From Centrapalus pauciflorus (Eukaryota; Streptophyta; Magnoliopsida; Asterales; Asteraceae), in NCBI GenBank assembly GCA_020465985.1, contig JAANYP010005955.1, positions 242,590 through 306,589 of the forward strand: a stretch of DNA of 64,000 nt, read 5' to 3'. How positions within the stretch are numbered: the first letter of the stretch is position 1; each line of letters starts with the position of its first letter. Below, one piece after another: positions 30,950-43,835 of the stretch. The translations under genes and the position numbers were made by a program. The notes beneath the pieces were generated by a model, which made no database searches, had not been told where the DNA came from, and saw only the letters and a program-made list of their open reading frames with translations.

Positions 30950-31788
30950 AGTCCTTCTTCAAACATTTTTTCAAGTTCGTCCCTTGTTTCTTCCTGATCT
31001 TGAATTTCAACTCTGAGAAACATAAATTTGGGATCTTGAAGTTCTCCTCTTTCATAAAAGCCTCTGAGCTGTTCCCAGACGGCTGCTCTCCACTTGCTGG
31101 ATTGCCTGAAGAAAGTTACAAGTCAGAAGGCTGCAAGCTGTCTCAAATCCACCTTGTATAGATCTGATGCTCTCTGAAAGCACTTCTTCTGTGTCAGGGG
31201 ATCTAAAAAAGTGCCCCCAACTCAGGTTCTTCAATTACTTTGACTTCTTCAAACTCTACTTTTCTGGACAGGCTGTAGTCAACTCCTTTAACTTCAACAG
31301 CATAATCACCTTGTTCAATCAAGATGAGGAGTTTCTCCAGCTCAGAATCCTTTCTAGTCCTCCTGGCCTTTATTTTGGGGTAAGTCACAAAGACACCCTC
31401 ACTTACTTCTTTTGAGATCAGGCCATGGTCTTTCACTCTCTCCATCAGCTTCTTAACATATGCCCTGATTCTTCGCCTTTTCAGACTTAGACTGGGTCAA
31501 TGCAACTGCCAGTTTAACCCATTCCCTGTACCCCATATGTGCAACATCAGTGTAGTCATAAGTTTCCAGTTCTTGGCCTGTTACACCCATTCTGGCTAGC
31601 CTTCTATCAGCTACATCATGGAACTTTTTCCTTGCCAAGTTATCAAACTGGAACTGGGCCCTTGCAGAGGATGCTTCCTTTGGTTTGGTCACAGAGACCA
31701 GAGCACCCTTTTCCTGTACACCTTCCTTTCCACCAGCTGATTCTCTAGTAGCTTCAAGCAGTTTTCTATGCACATCCAAAGAAGGCAT
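30950..31788 (-). pseudogene. C-terminal part of downstream ORF, element E
   Basis: Frames at 31788-31453, 31445-31203 and 31234-31052 follow each other with shifts and a stop. Recognisable blocks are FDNLARKKFHDVADRRLAR, TYDYTDVAHMGYREWVKLAV and ISKEVSEGVFVTYPKIKARR. The position between pol and PPT equals ORF3 in element B, but I see no clear residue similarity to it. No known domain recognised; function unknown. Confidence 0.6.
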
Positions 31789-31861
31789 TTTGGTTTTGCT
31801 TTCCTCTTTGAATGCAAGAGATATGGCCGCTTTGGCAGAGGCTTCTTCTTTCTCAGTATTT

Positions 31862-33237
31862 CTAGGGCTTTGAGCTGTTCATCTCTGAGCTCATAGAATT
31901 TTGAATGGGAACTCCCATTTCTTTAGCCCTGGCTTTGTCAAACTTTAGCCCTGGCTTTGTCAAATCAATACCTGTTACGGATGCACCTGCTGTTGGACCA
32001 GCAGATGCTGATTTCTCCTTAGGAGAAGAGGTTTTCTCCCCCTTAGAGTTAGTCTTAGAGGCAGACAACTTCTCCCCCTTTGAAGGAGATGGACCAGCAC
32101 CTTCGACAACTGGTTTGCCTGAAGAAACAAATTCAGTAGGCTTTGGAGCAGATTTGGCAGCAGCTTCGGGACCAACCAGGCTATGCACTAAGAAAGCCAG
32201 GTTGTCCATTACCTCTGCAATTTGGGAAAGACGGGCCTGAAGAGAGGATGATTGGGAATCAGCAAGTGAGATCAACTTAAGAATATTTTCTCTATCAGAA
32301 GCTGTGAATAGCAAGCTTTGAAGCTGTGCAAGATGTAACTCAAGAGAGTCCTACACATCAGCAAGGTTTGCTGACACAGAATTTGATAGAGAGACTATTA
32401 CAGAGTTTAGGTTGGCCAAGGTGGTAAGAAGTGTAGTATTGCAAGCAGTGATGAGAGTGGAAAGCTGTTGGCATATGGATGTCATAGAGGACACAGAGTC
32501 CTGTTGGTGTGAAAGAATGGAGGAAAGATAGGTGGAGACACTTTGCATCTATGTAGTGAGTGCAAGCAGCTGTGAGGAGGTGTCAGTTTGAGGAGTGGAT
32601 GGAAAGGAGTTCTTGAACACATCAAAGAATCCTTTGAGCTGTTCAGACACAGAGTCTGAAATGAGAGAAGGTAGAGAAGACATGGAAGTTTCTAAAGAGC
32701 CAACTTTGTTGGTCAGCAAAGAAAGCTGATCTTTCAAAGGCAGGTCTTTAGGGGATGGAGGTGTATGGGTAGACTGTTTGGATTGAGTAGATGGTGATGA
32801 TGATGATGAGGCTGGTGTATGGGGATGTGATGGAGAAGGAGAAGGTACTTTTGAGAGAAGCTCCATAGATTGGGCAAAAGTAATGTGGCCCAGCTTGGAG
32901 GGGTCGATATGTCCTTCAGCAGTGGCTGTAGCTATATCATCAGGAGAGGGGGTAAAGGATGGTAGCCTTTCAGATGTTGCTTGTGTTGCAACACCTTCAT
33001 TAAGGCTAGGGTTGGTTCCTTCTGCAGCACCCTGGTTTAAAGGTACCTCATCATTCGGAGATGGGATTTGCATTTCAACATCAGCAGTGGTGAAACCTGC
33101 GGATGGAGTGTGCATATGAGAGGCAGCCTCACCAAATGGATGTTCTGTTCCCTGTGGTTCATCAGCTTGGGTGGTTGGTCCTTCAACAACTGTTAGGTGT
33201 ACAACATATGTATCTTGAGGAACAAAAATTGGAGGCT
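31862..33237 (-). pseudogene. N-terminal part of downstream ORF, element E
   Basis: One frame open from 33237 except for TAG stops at 32551-32549 and near 32353. It begins Pro/Thr/Glu-rich and apparently disordered (PTTQADEPQGTEHPFGEAA), then a Ser/Pro/His-rich stretch. Two coiled-coil-like segments follow (LKDQLSLLTNKVGSLETSM; LQARLSQIAEVMDNLAFLVH) and then a Lys/Ser-rich segment. A 22-bp tandem duplication at 31921-31964 shifts the frame near its end. It resembles a structural, non-enzymatic protein. There is no membrane segment. Confidence 0.6.
31921..31964 (-). repeat. 22-bp tandem duplication in element E ORF
   Basis: CTTTAGCCCTGGCTTTGTCA followed by AA occurs twice in a row (31921 and 31943) without a mismatch, causing a frameshift. 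Confidence 0.9.
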
Positions 33238-33262
33238 AAGCTACTAGATGGTCTAAACCAGC

Positions 33263-34221
<959 letters not shown>

Positions 34222-34720
34222 TTCCATGGGAAATGTCGCATACTCTACATAGATTTTCGTAGATGAACTGAAACGGAAGAGATGAAGGAGAGAAGGAAGA
34301 GCGTGTACTAGCGGTGGTTGGTGGTAGCAGTGGCGGCGGCTCATAATCTTGAGAGAAAAATGGGAGATGATAAAACCCTAGATTAGAGAAAATACAAGGA
34401 GGAAGATGAATGTGGTGACCGCACAATTCTTAAGTGAAAAGGGAATATAATAAAACCCTAGATGATTGAAAATAAAATGGGAGAGATGCAGAAAATAAAA
34501 AAGTTTGATAGAAAAAGGGAAATTCTTTTTCTTCCAAAAATACCATTTTGATGCAAGGGCTCTAAAGGGTTCATAGGTTCTCACCGTCTTTGAGGTTCTT
34601 AAAGGAGTGTCTCCCTATATATATAGCAGTAGTCTTGGAAAAACAAATTTTTATCTGTCCTATATATATTTTTTCTCTTTCTCTTCATTTAAACCTAAAA
34701 AAATCTGCGCACTTATCTTT

Positions 34721-34999
34721 TCTCTCTCTCCCTCTCTCTCTCTCTCTAAACACTAGAAAACCCTAAAAAGCCGCCGCTGCCGCCACAATCTCAAAGCAAC
34801 GATGATCTTTTTCTTTTCCTTTAATCCCTCACTATTTGGAAGTCCGATGGTCAATAAATCACGATTTGGAAGTCGGATGGTCAAGAAATGTAGATTTAGA
34901 ATGAAAGGTTATTTGCAAGATATTAGATCTATAATGACTGTAATAGTTATTAGATGTTTTCTGTTAAATATTTTTTTGTTTTTGATTCAAAAGATTTGA
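34721..34999 (+). other. CT-rich stretch and short open frame inside block F
   Basis: A CTCTCT tract, AAACCCTAAAAAGCCGCCGC and an ATG at 34802 resemble a plant 5' untranslated region. The open frame is only 65 codons and shows no known motif. It could be a captured gene start or chance; I do not call a gene. Confidence 0.25.
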
Positions 35000-35836
35000 A
35001 TGGTTTTTTTGTTTAAAAATGTGTTTTCGGTATATTTTATATGAGTTGTAATGTCTAAATGAAATCTTTTTTTTGTTTTAGTTCATCTACGATAATCTAC
35101 GTAGAATATAGGATACTTGACATTCTGCGCGACGTCCTACATAGAATACGTGACTTTTTATAAATAAAATGCATGATATTCTACATAGATTATGTTTATT
35201 TGTTTGTCAGGGTTTCTGGTTCTTAAATGATTTGTCTTTTATGGTTCTGCGTCTTTATGTATTCTAAGAAGATTTTGTTTGTATTTTTTTAGAATATATG
35301 ATACTTGGCATTGTACGCGATACTCTACATAGAATACATGACATTCTACATGATACTCTACATGGAATACTTGACCTTCTACAAAGATTACGTTCATCGG
35401 TTCGTCGAAGCATCTAGTTACTGATGAGTGTGTATTTGATGGTTCAATGTCTTTATGTATTCTATCCAGATATGGTTTGTATTTTTATAGATATATGATA
35501 CCTTAATTAGAATAGGTAGTATTCTATATAGAATTCATTGTAATTAGTTTGTATCTATGTTGAATATTGTTATTTTGTCTATGTAGATACATGATATTTT
35601 ATACAGAACTGATTGTAGCTAGATTGTATCTATGTAGAATATTGTTATCGTCGTACTAGTAATTGTTATCGTTGTATCTATATAGAATACATGGTATTTT
35701 ACATAGATTTCAGGATAATCTACATAGAATATGTTCGCTGATTAATTTGTTAAAATTGTGTTTTTAATGTATTTATATAAAAAATACATGATAATATACA
35801 TAGAATACATTTACCGGTTTATTTGTTATTGTTGTA

Positions 35837-35947
<111 letters not shown>

Positions 35948-36432
35948 CATATCATTCTGTATAACATTCTACATAGATTACGAATAGTAATGTTAATTTA
36001 AATAAAAAGATATAGAGATGTATAAGAAACATAAAAATATATGAAATGTATAACAAACATAACATTCTACATAGATTATGTATAATAATATTAATCTACA
36101 TAAAAAGATATAAAATATATAACAATCTATATAGATACATAATATTTCTATATAGAATATGTTAAAATTTTAGCAGCTACATAATTTTCCAAATAGAAAA
36201 TTTATTTTATTTATATAGAACGTTGTTTTTACTATAAAAAACAATTCTCATGAAAGAAATAGAAAATGATAATAAATAAAGGAAGAAAGAGAAAAAGAAA
36301 AGCAGATTTCTTCCAAAAATACCATTGGACACATTTTCAAAATTCTCCACTATCAAAATTTTTAAATAATTACAAAAATGTCATTTGACAACTTTCAGCC
36401 ATAGATCTTCTTAATCTGAGGGCCACAAATCG

Positions 36433-36856
<424 letters not shown>

Positions 36857-36913
36857 CTAAGATTTTAAAGTATATAATCTACATAGCCTCCCGGTCGTCA
36901 TCATATATTTAGT

Positions 36914-37458
36914 TTAGAGAGTGGTTCCGATTTTGTAGCAACTCAATCTGTCGTTAATAAGTTCAATTGCTTCTCTGATGATCAACGCTTCCTCTGTGAG
37001 GCGTACATTCAGCTTCTCTCTGATTAAGCGCAATGTACCATCGGAATAATGGACAACATCTACGAATCTCATGAATCTCTTTTTATTTTTAACATTCGGA
37101 TACACCACACCATGCTTAGGTTTTAACAAGACTTTGTAGATAGGTTGATGGTCGATCATTGGGAATCTTTGGTTGGGTGGAGTCAATCCAACTCTTACAA
37201 AATTATTCTTGTTGGCCATCTGGAAGTCCGTGATGCACATCCCTATAGACTGTCTGTTCACGCACCTGACAAGTGCGCACAGAGCATTTTCGATTGGCTT
37301 TGATATTCTCTGGACTCTGGCCAGCTTGTCATGAATGATCTCTAAATCATCAAAAGTCATAAAGTCTAGGTCCGGCTCGTTGACTTCGTGAGGTGTTCCG
37401 TCCTCTCTAATGAAAGCGAGAGATGGTGTGAAAACTCGAGCTCTTTTATATGGTGTTA
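36914..37458 (-). pseudogene. ORF3 C-terminal domain, element D
   Basis: Matches the B domain: KRARVFTPSLAFIREDGT, DLDFMTFDDLEIIHDKL, CVNRQSIGMCITDFQMA and VVHYSDGTLRLIREKL. It is about 175 residues with no internal stop, notable for a very old element. Its upstream continuation is cut at 37458 by Gypsy G (target duplication TGTTA), and the matching continuation lies right of G at 47855. Residues upstream of PYKRARVF in this frame come from the G LTR. The frame ends at a TAG/TGA near 36914, and the 3' LTR of D is missing. Confidence 0.75.
37454..37458. repeat. Target-site duplication of Gypsy G, left copy (TGTTA)
   Basis: TGTTA precedes the LTR start TGTAACAG; the same five bases follow the right LTR end at 47850-47854. 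Confidence 0.92.
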
Positions 37459-39870
37459 TGTAACAGCCGACATTAAACCAGGTTAGCAACTACGATCTAA
37501 TCAGTTTTTAATAGCCAAATATAACCTAATCAGTGGTCACTAGAAGTTAATCAAAGTGATTAACAAAGTTCATTAGAAAATTCAACTCAAATAGAATCAA
37601 ATTCATCGGTACGATGAATCGGGAAATCAATTAATCCAATCGATTTACGATATGAGGATTAATTCAACTAAGTACATAATTAAATTATGATTAGTAACAC
37701 TAATCATACACTAATACAATTAATTAACGTTAATTATGCAAGACTTTCAATTCATTAAAACAATGCATCCAAAAGTATTTATGAATTTACAAAAAAAGGG
37801 AAATACAAGAATACATTTCTAAATACTTTTATACAAAAAAATAAATGAAAATACACCAAAAATACCTCCCTTAGGCCAGCCAATAGGAAGTACAAAAGGA
37901 CCTTGAAATAATTTATTTTACTCAACATATCAAAATCAAATCCTCTTTATTTCAATTCATCCAAGATTTGCACAATTCTTCATCATTTCACTATCTTTTC
38001 AAGATTCAATTTTCCCTATAAATTAAGAACATTTTAATTCATTTTAAACACACCAAAACCCCACTTTTCTCTCTTCTAAAACCGGCCATAAGCCCTCCCA
38101 AAGCCAAAAACCATCAATTTTTGGTGTTCTTGAAGTATTTCTAGTGTTCTTCATATTTTGAAGTGTTCTTAGTGCAACTTTTGCAAAGTTTCAACTTATT
38201 CTCATTTGCATTCTCATAAAACATCAAAGTAAGTAAATACTAACTTATTTCATCTTATATTTATGTTTATATAAGTCTTTCATAATATATATAGTCACCA
38301 ACAACAACAAGTTTCATAAAAACTCAAGTTTATAAATCACTAGTTTTGTTTTTAAGTTGTTTTTTTCAAATGTGTTTATAAATATATAAACAAATTATGT
38401 AAGTGTAAATATTATGAAAACAAGTGATACATATGTTTTTTATAACTTTTATACAAGTAGTCTTTGAATAAACAACAGGAATCAATAGTTATTTCAAGTT
38501 TATGAACTACGGAATTTCGGCAGAAAAGTTGCATCGACTTTGAAAAATCATAACTAATTCATAACTTAACAAAATTTGTTGATTCTTGCCTCAAAAGTTA
38601 GATCTGTGTCTTAACAATAAATCTGAAAGTTCTTATAATTTATTTTAGAGTTTAAGAACTCCAGATATTATTTGGGAAACCGAATGCTTGACATCTCAAA
38701 AATGGCCAACATAGGGTTTTCAACAAGCTTTTTCCTCAACCTAAACATCTTGAAAAATGGCGGTTCTTGACTTTAAAAATTCTTTGTAGTAGTTTAATGC
38801 CCAAGAAAACCAAATCCTAAAACGTTTTGGAGCTTGGTCAAAAACAGCCTCAAAGTAGGCCGAAAAACCTTCGAAAAAGCTGGAAAAATTATATATATAA
38901 ACTTGACGTTTTAAGTGGGTTTTATTTATAAACTTGTAATGATTTGGTGACCTAAGACATAAAAATCTATAAATATACATATTATCATATATTATAGATA
39001 TTAAGTCCCTTTTATCATTTAGGACTCGATTGAGCACATCCGGCTTCATCACCCATCAATCTACGCTAATTTCCATTTTACGCATATATTTGACATCGCA
39101 CTCACGGTGAGTCTTCATGGCCCCTATTTTCACACTGTTATATTTTGGGGTTGAAATATATGCTTCGTTTTTATATGGACATGAAAACAACTTCATTTTT
39201 ATTATGTATTACTCATGGGGCTCCATCAGCCCTTATATCATGAACTGTTAATTGCATTTATTTGTAAGCGTGAATATATTGTGGATAGATCTATCGGGAG
39301 TCATGTCCCCCATTCGGGTTTGTTCGGCTCGGTTAACAGCGAGTGCATATATATTTAACACACGGTATTGCGTATGGGAATACTGCACAGGGCAAAACTC
39401 ATTTAAATAAACTTCGGTTGCATGATGGTTTATATGTAATACATAACATGGAATTTATGTTTTTATCAATTCAAACTCTACTGTTGTTGTCCATACAAGT
39501 CAAATTTACGTGTAAACCTATGAGCTCACCAACAATTTTTGTTGACGTATTTTTGCATGTATTTTCAGGAAATTAAGGCAAGTGTGCCTTCAGACGTATC
39601 TTTTTCAAGCTTCCGCATCTAAGGAGTCGCATGCATTTATAAAACTACCGGAGATTTAGCTGAATTATTTTGAATACTTTAATTATGTACTTAAATCTCT
39701 GTATCGTGCGAACTTCTTTTTCTTCATATCAGACTATATATAACTTTAATATATTTTAAGGTTTTATCAATGTATTTTGAAAACGTCCATATAGTGGTCG
39801 TACGTTATAATTATGGTTATGCTTTCGCAACGTCGCGCTTCGTTGCCAACCGGGGTAACGGGGTGTGACA
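37459..39870 (+). repeat. 5' LTR of Gypsy G
   Basis: 2,412 bp, TGTAACAGCC to GGGTGTGACA. It contains a TATA-like TATAAAT near 38017. Short open frames inside it are not supported as genes. Confidence 0.95.
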
Positions 39871-39873
39871 GAT

Positions 39874-39887
39874 TGGTATCAGAGCCA
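39874..39887 (+). other. Primer binding site of Gypsy G (tRNA-Met type)
   Basis: TGGTATCAGAGCCA three bases after the 5' LTR; complement of the plant initiator tRNA-Met 3' end. Confidence 0.93.
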
Positions 39888-39993
39888 TAGTTAGAGTGAA
39901 CTAGGTCGCATTAGTACCCTAGACTATAACTGCACTTAAGTATTACTGATTATGAAAATATTTTGTAACTAACTAAAATACTACGCATGGACC

Positions 39994-40790
39994 TTGATAG
40001 CAGAAAACATGTCCAATCATGAGATAATTATTTTGCCTGACTCGGAAGAGGAGTATACCCCTACCAGCCAATACAACCCGGAGGTGTGTTATGAGGAGGA
40101 CCCAACTGAGGAGGAAGACCCCTCCGAAGACGAGGATCCCATGGAAGAGTCAGACGAGGAGGAACCAATGGAAGAGGACGGCGCCGTAATAGATCCACTA
40201 CCCCCGGTGATCCCCGCCTACACCCCATACCACCAAAAGGTTCCATCGTTCAAGCCGTACCGTCCCTACCCTAATGGCCCGAAGATGATGTTCACACCCC
40301 GAAAGAGGGTGATCACACCGAGGCAGTAGTCTATTCCCATCCCGACTCCTCAGCCAAATCCCCCACCCAGCAACGACGGGCAAACGCCTTTAGATGGAAC
40401 TGAATACCTGAGACTCTCCGTGAGTGGAGACTAGAGGAAGGAATCCCTTCCCAGTTTGAGGTCGGAGGACCATCCTCCGCACCGATCCCACCACTCACTC
40501 AAGAGTCGGCCGACCAGACCATACCTCTGCTAGTAGCAAGGTCTTCACGACATGACATCCAAATCCGGTTACTTAACCAGGATATTGGAGAATTGACTGC
40601 CCGTTTAGAGCGAGAGGAGCTACAGAACTCCAACTTGTACTGGGTTAACCAACACGCCCACGCCATCCAGCAGGACGGCCTAGACGAGCTTCGACAGCAA
40701 TAAGCCGAAAGCGAGGCTCGGAACGAGGAGCTGACTCAGCGCCTCAACGCTTTAGAGAAGGGAGAGACCCCCGATCAATCCCACACCTAG
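39994..40790 (+). pseudogene. Upstream acidic/coiled-coil ORF of Gypsy G
   Basis: Starts at an ATG 107 bases after the PBS. The first about 65 residues are Glu/Asp/Pro-rich (EEDPTEEEDPSEDEDPMEE), followed by a Pro/Tyr-rich segment; the first frame stops at 40328-40330. The sequence continues through further stops and shifts to a coiled-coil end (QIRLLNQDIGELTARLEREE; LTQRLNALEKGETPDQSHT) and a TAG at 40788-40790. A 200-base noncoding gap then precedes gag. It seems to be a separate protein of about 260 residues before gag, which is unusual for this clade. Function unknown. Confidence 0.6.
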
Positions 40791-41017
40791 TACCCTTTAT
40801 CTATCTTTGTAATGTTAGGAAATGATTATGTAATAGTGTAGGACAAAATTTTCGGGTAATAACCCGACCCAATGTAAGAATGTTATGAATGATTAATGAA
40901 TATTGCAAGTTATTTATGACATTGTGTTTGATGATTATAGTGCTGTGCCTTAAGAAAAATTTAAATCTTTAAGACTCAACTTCTTACACTATGCTCTTTT
41001 CGTTAAATTTTAAGATA

Positions 41018-42370
41018 ATGCCACCAAGAAAAGCCATGAACGCAGCAAAAATTGAGCAATTAGTCACACAAAGAGTGGCCACCACTATAGCCACTTATGA
41101 GACCAACCGAAATAGTTCTGCCAAAGGAGATGGTGGTGCTAGCCGCACCACGGGAGGTACTGAAACCCACCCAAAAGGTTGTGGAATTAAGGGGTTCTTG
41201 AGTTGCAAGCTCCGATACTTTAACGAGACTGAGGGAGCCGTCGGATTGGTACGCTGGTTTGAAAAATTGGAGTCTGTCTTCCGTGTTAGCGGATGTGTTG
41301 AAGGAGACAAGGTGAAATACGCCACCCACACTCTGCAAGATAGTGCCTTGACATGGTGGAACTCATATGCCCAGTCTGTGGGGATTGATGCAGCTTACCA
41401 ACTCGCCTGGGCCGAGTTAAAGCAAATGATGACCGACGAGTATTGCCAGAGAAGTGAACTACAGAAGATGGAGTCAGAGTTTTGGAATCTAGCTATGAAA
41501 GGAACGGATGTAGCTGGGTACACTAACTGATTTCACGAGCAGAGCATCCTGTGCCCACAGATGGTGACCCCCGAGTACAAGAAGATTGAGCGCTACATCT
41601 GGGGACTCACCCCTCAAATCCAAGGCAATGTCACTGCCTCCGACCCAACAACCATGCAGGACGCCATCAGAATGGCCAACAACCTTAAGGATCAAGTGTC
41701 CCGGAGAAACGAGGCCAAAGCGGGGGAAAACAAGAGAAAGTGGGAGGACAAGTCTGGGAAGAATACGGGCTCACAATCCAAGAAGCCCAAAACCATCAAG
41801 GCTTATGTAGCCGGAGTCGAGACAAGGAAAGGCTACAAATGTACAAAGCCTTTCTGCACCCAATGCACCTACCATCACAACAAAGGTCCCTGTCCAACCC
41901 CTTATGGGAAGTGCAAACGTCTTGGTCATCTGGCCAAGGACTGTAAATTTTTTACCCCGGGTAACAACAACGACAATCAGAGAGGCTGCTATGAATGTGG
42001 AGCTGCCGGGCACTTCAGGAGTGGGTGCCCAAGGTTGAAAAATGGTGGAGGAGCTCAGGGGAGTGCTTTTGTATTAGGAGCAGGTGACACTCATCAGGAT
42101 CCCCATGTGGTATCAGGTACGTTTCTTTTAAATGACATTTACGCTTACTTACTCTTTGATACTGGGGCTGATAGAAGCTTTATATCTGATATGTTTAGTA
42201 AGCAATTGAATGCCACTCCTTTTCCCTTAGACAACTCCTATACTATAGAGCTGGCTGACGACAAGATAATAGATGCAAGTAGTCTTATTAAGGAATGCAC
42301 ACTGAAGCTGGTAGATCATCCCTTTAAGATAGACTTGATGCCTATAAAACCCGAAATTTTGATGTATTAA
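41018..42370 (+). pseudogene. gag and protease of Gypsy G
   Basis: I choose the ATG at 41018 (MPPRKAMNAAKIEQLV), a typical start for these elements, over the ATG at 40991. The capsid region has GAVGLVRWFEKLESVFRVSG and ALTWWNSYAQSVGIDAAYQL. A TGA at 41528 replaces an expected sense codon, and the frame continues. The first zinc knuckle lacks its first Cys (YGKCKRLGHLAKDC); the second, CYECGAAGHFRSGC, is intact. The aspartic protease shows LLFDTGADRSFIS near 42162. The frame ends at 42370 after a one-base loss near 42358. Confidence 0.9.
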
Positions 42371-43835
42371 TTGGTATGGATTGGTTGTCACACAATCATG
42401 CCGAGATTTTGTGCGGTAAGAAAGTGGTACGGATACCACTCCACAAGAAGAAGGTCCTAACAGTCCAAGGGGAAAGAAAGAATTGTCAGCTGAATGCCAT
42501 ATCCGGCCTAAGGACATTAAAGTGTATTAGAAAAGGATGCCATGCAGTATTAGCACAAATTGCAGAAAAAGAGTCGGAGGAGAAACAACTCAAGGATATT
42601 CCATTAGTTTGTGACTATCCGAAGGTCTTCCCGAAAGATTTGCCTGGGCTTCCGCCAGCTAGGCAAGTGGAGTTCCACATCGACTTGGTGCCAGGAGCTG
42701 CACCAGTCGCAAGAGCCCCATACAGAATCGCTCCTTCTGAAATTCAAGAGCTATCCATTCAACTACAAGAGTTGATGGATAAAGGATTCATTCAACCAAG
42801 TTCCTCACCTTGGGGAGCTCCGGTCCTATTTGTGAAAAAGAAAGACAGATCCTTCAGAATGTGCATAGACTATCCAAAGCTGAATAAATTAACGGGAAAG
42901 AACCGCTACCCCTTCCCAGAATTGACGACCTATTTGACCAACTGCAGGGATCTAGCTTCTACTCAAAGATTGATATGCGATCCGGTTATTATCAAGTAAA
43001 GGTTCGGAAAGAAGACATTCCCGAGACAGCGTTCAGAACTCGTTATGGACATCACGAATTTCAGGTGATACCATTCAGTTTGACCAACGCACCAGCCGTA
43101 TTCATGCACCTCATGAATCGAGTGTGTAAACCGTATTTGGACAAATTTGTAATAATGGTCATAGACGATATCCTTATCTACACCAGAAATAAGGAGAAGC
43201 ACGAGCAACATCTCAAGCTGATCTTGGAGTTGTTAGAAAAGGAACATTTATACGCCGAATTTTCAAAGTGTGAATTTTGGTTGCGAGAATTAAATTCCTT
43301 GGGCATGTGATCAATAGCCAGGGAATCCAAGTTGACCCATCAAAAATTGAGGCCATAATGAACTGGGCAACCCCTAGAACTCCCACAGATATCCGCCAAT
43401 TTCTAGGACTTGCCAGTTATTATACGCGATTTATTGAAAACTTCTCAAAGATAGCAGGTTCCCTAACAGAGCTGACTCGAAAAGATGTGAAGTATAGTTG
43501 GGGTGAAGAGCAGGAAAAGGCGTTTCGACAGTTAAAGCAAAGAATGTGTAGTGCACCAATTCTGTCCTTACCCGAAGGGACTGAAAATTTTGTGGTTACT
43601 GTGATGCCTCACACAATGGATTAGGTTGTGTGCTCATGCAAAAGGATAAACTCATTGCTTACGCATCACCGCAACTCAAAATCCACGAGGTGAATTACAC
43701 GACACATGACTTGGAGCTTGAAGCAGTGGTGTTTTCTCTCAAAATATGGAGGCACTACCTGTACGGAACTAAGTGCACGGTGTTTACAGATCATAAAAGC
43801 CTTCAGCATATTCTGAATCAGTAAGAGTTAAATAT
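42371..43835 (+). pseudogene. reverse transcriptase and RNase H of Gypsy G
   Basis: After the protease end (GMDWLSHNHAEI) the RT shows PYRIAPSEIQELSIQLQEL, SSPWGAPVLFVKKKDRSFRM, MRSGYYQVKVRKEDIPETAF and the catalytic VIDDILIY near 43158-43181, followed by the thumb KFLGHVINSQGI. RNase H has KLIAYASPQLKIHEVNYTTH and VFTDHKSLQHILNQ. Frameshifts occur near 42920, 43270 and 43597, and a TAA stands at 43822. All motifs are recognisable, so the element was recently enough functional to be read, but it is now dead. Confidence 0.92.

Larger units (their letters stand above)
29471..33240 (-). mobile_element. Copia (SIRE/Maximus-like) element E: 3' LTR and downstream ORF
   Basis: On the minus strand the order is a long open coding stretch (33237 to about 30950), a short spacer, a purine tract and an LTR of 1.1 kb. 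The LTR ends with the G-run and TTTTGGGACCTACA terminus that I associate with SIRE/Maximus LTRs. The gag, pol and 5' LTR are missing; the element stops near 33240 at the border with block F. It lies inside the gag of element C, but the far flank of C is not found, so the locus was rearranged after insertion. Confidence 0.8.

Noticed and set aside
38741..39052. Paired minus-strand frames at 39052-38741 and 47038-46766 with similar residues
   Set aside because: They are at equivalent places in the two LTRs of Gypsy G, so the similarity reflects the LTR repeat rather than a gene; no known domain.
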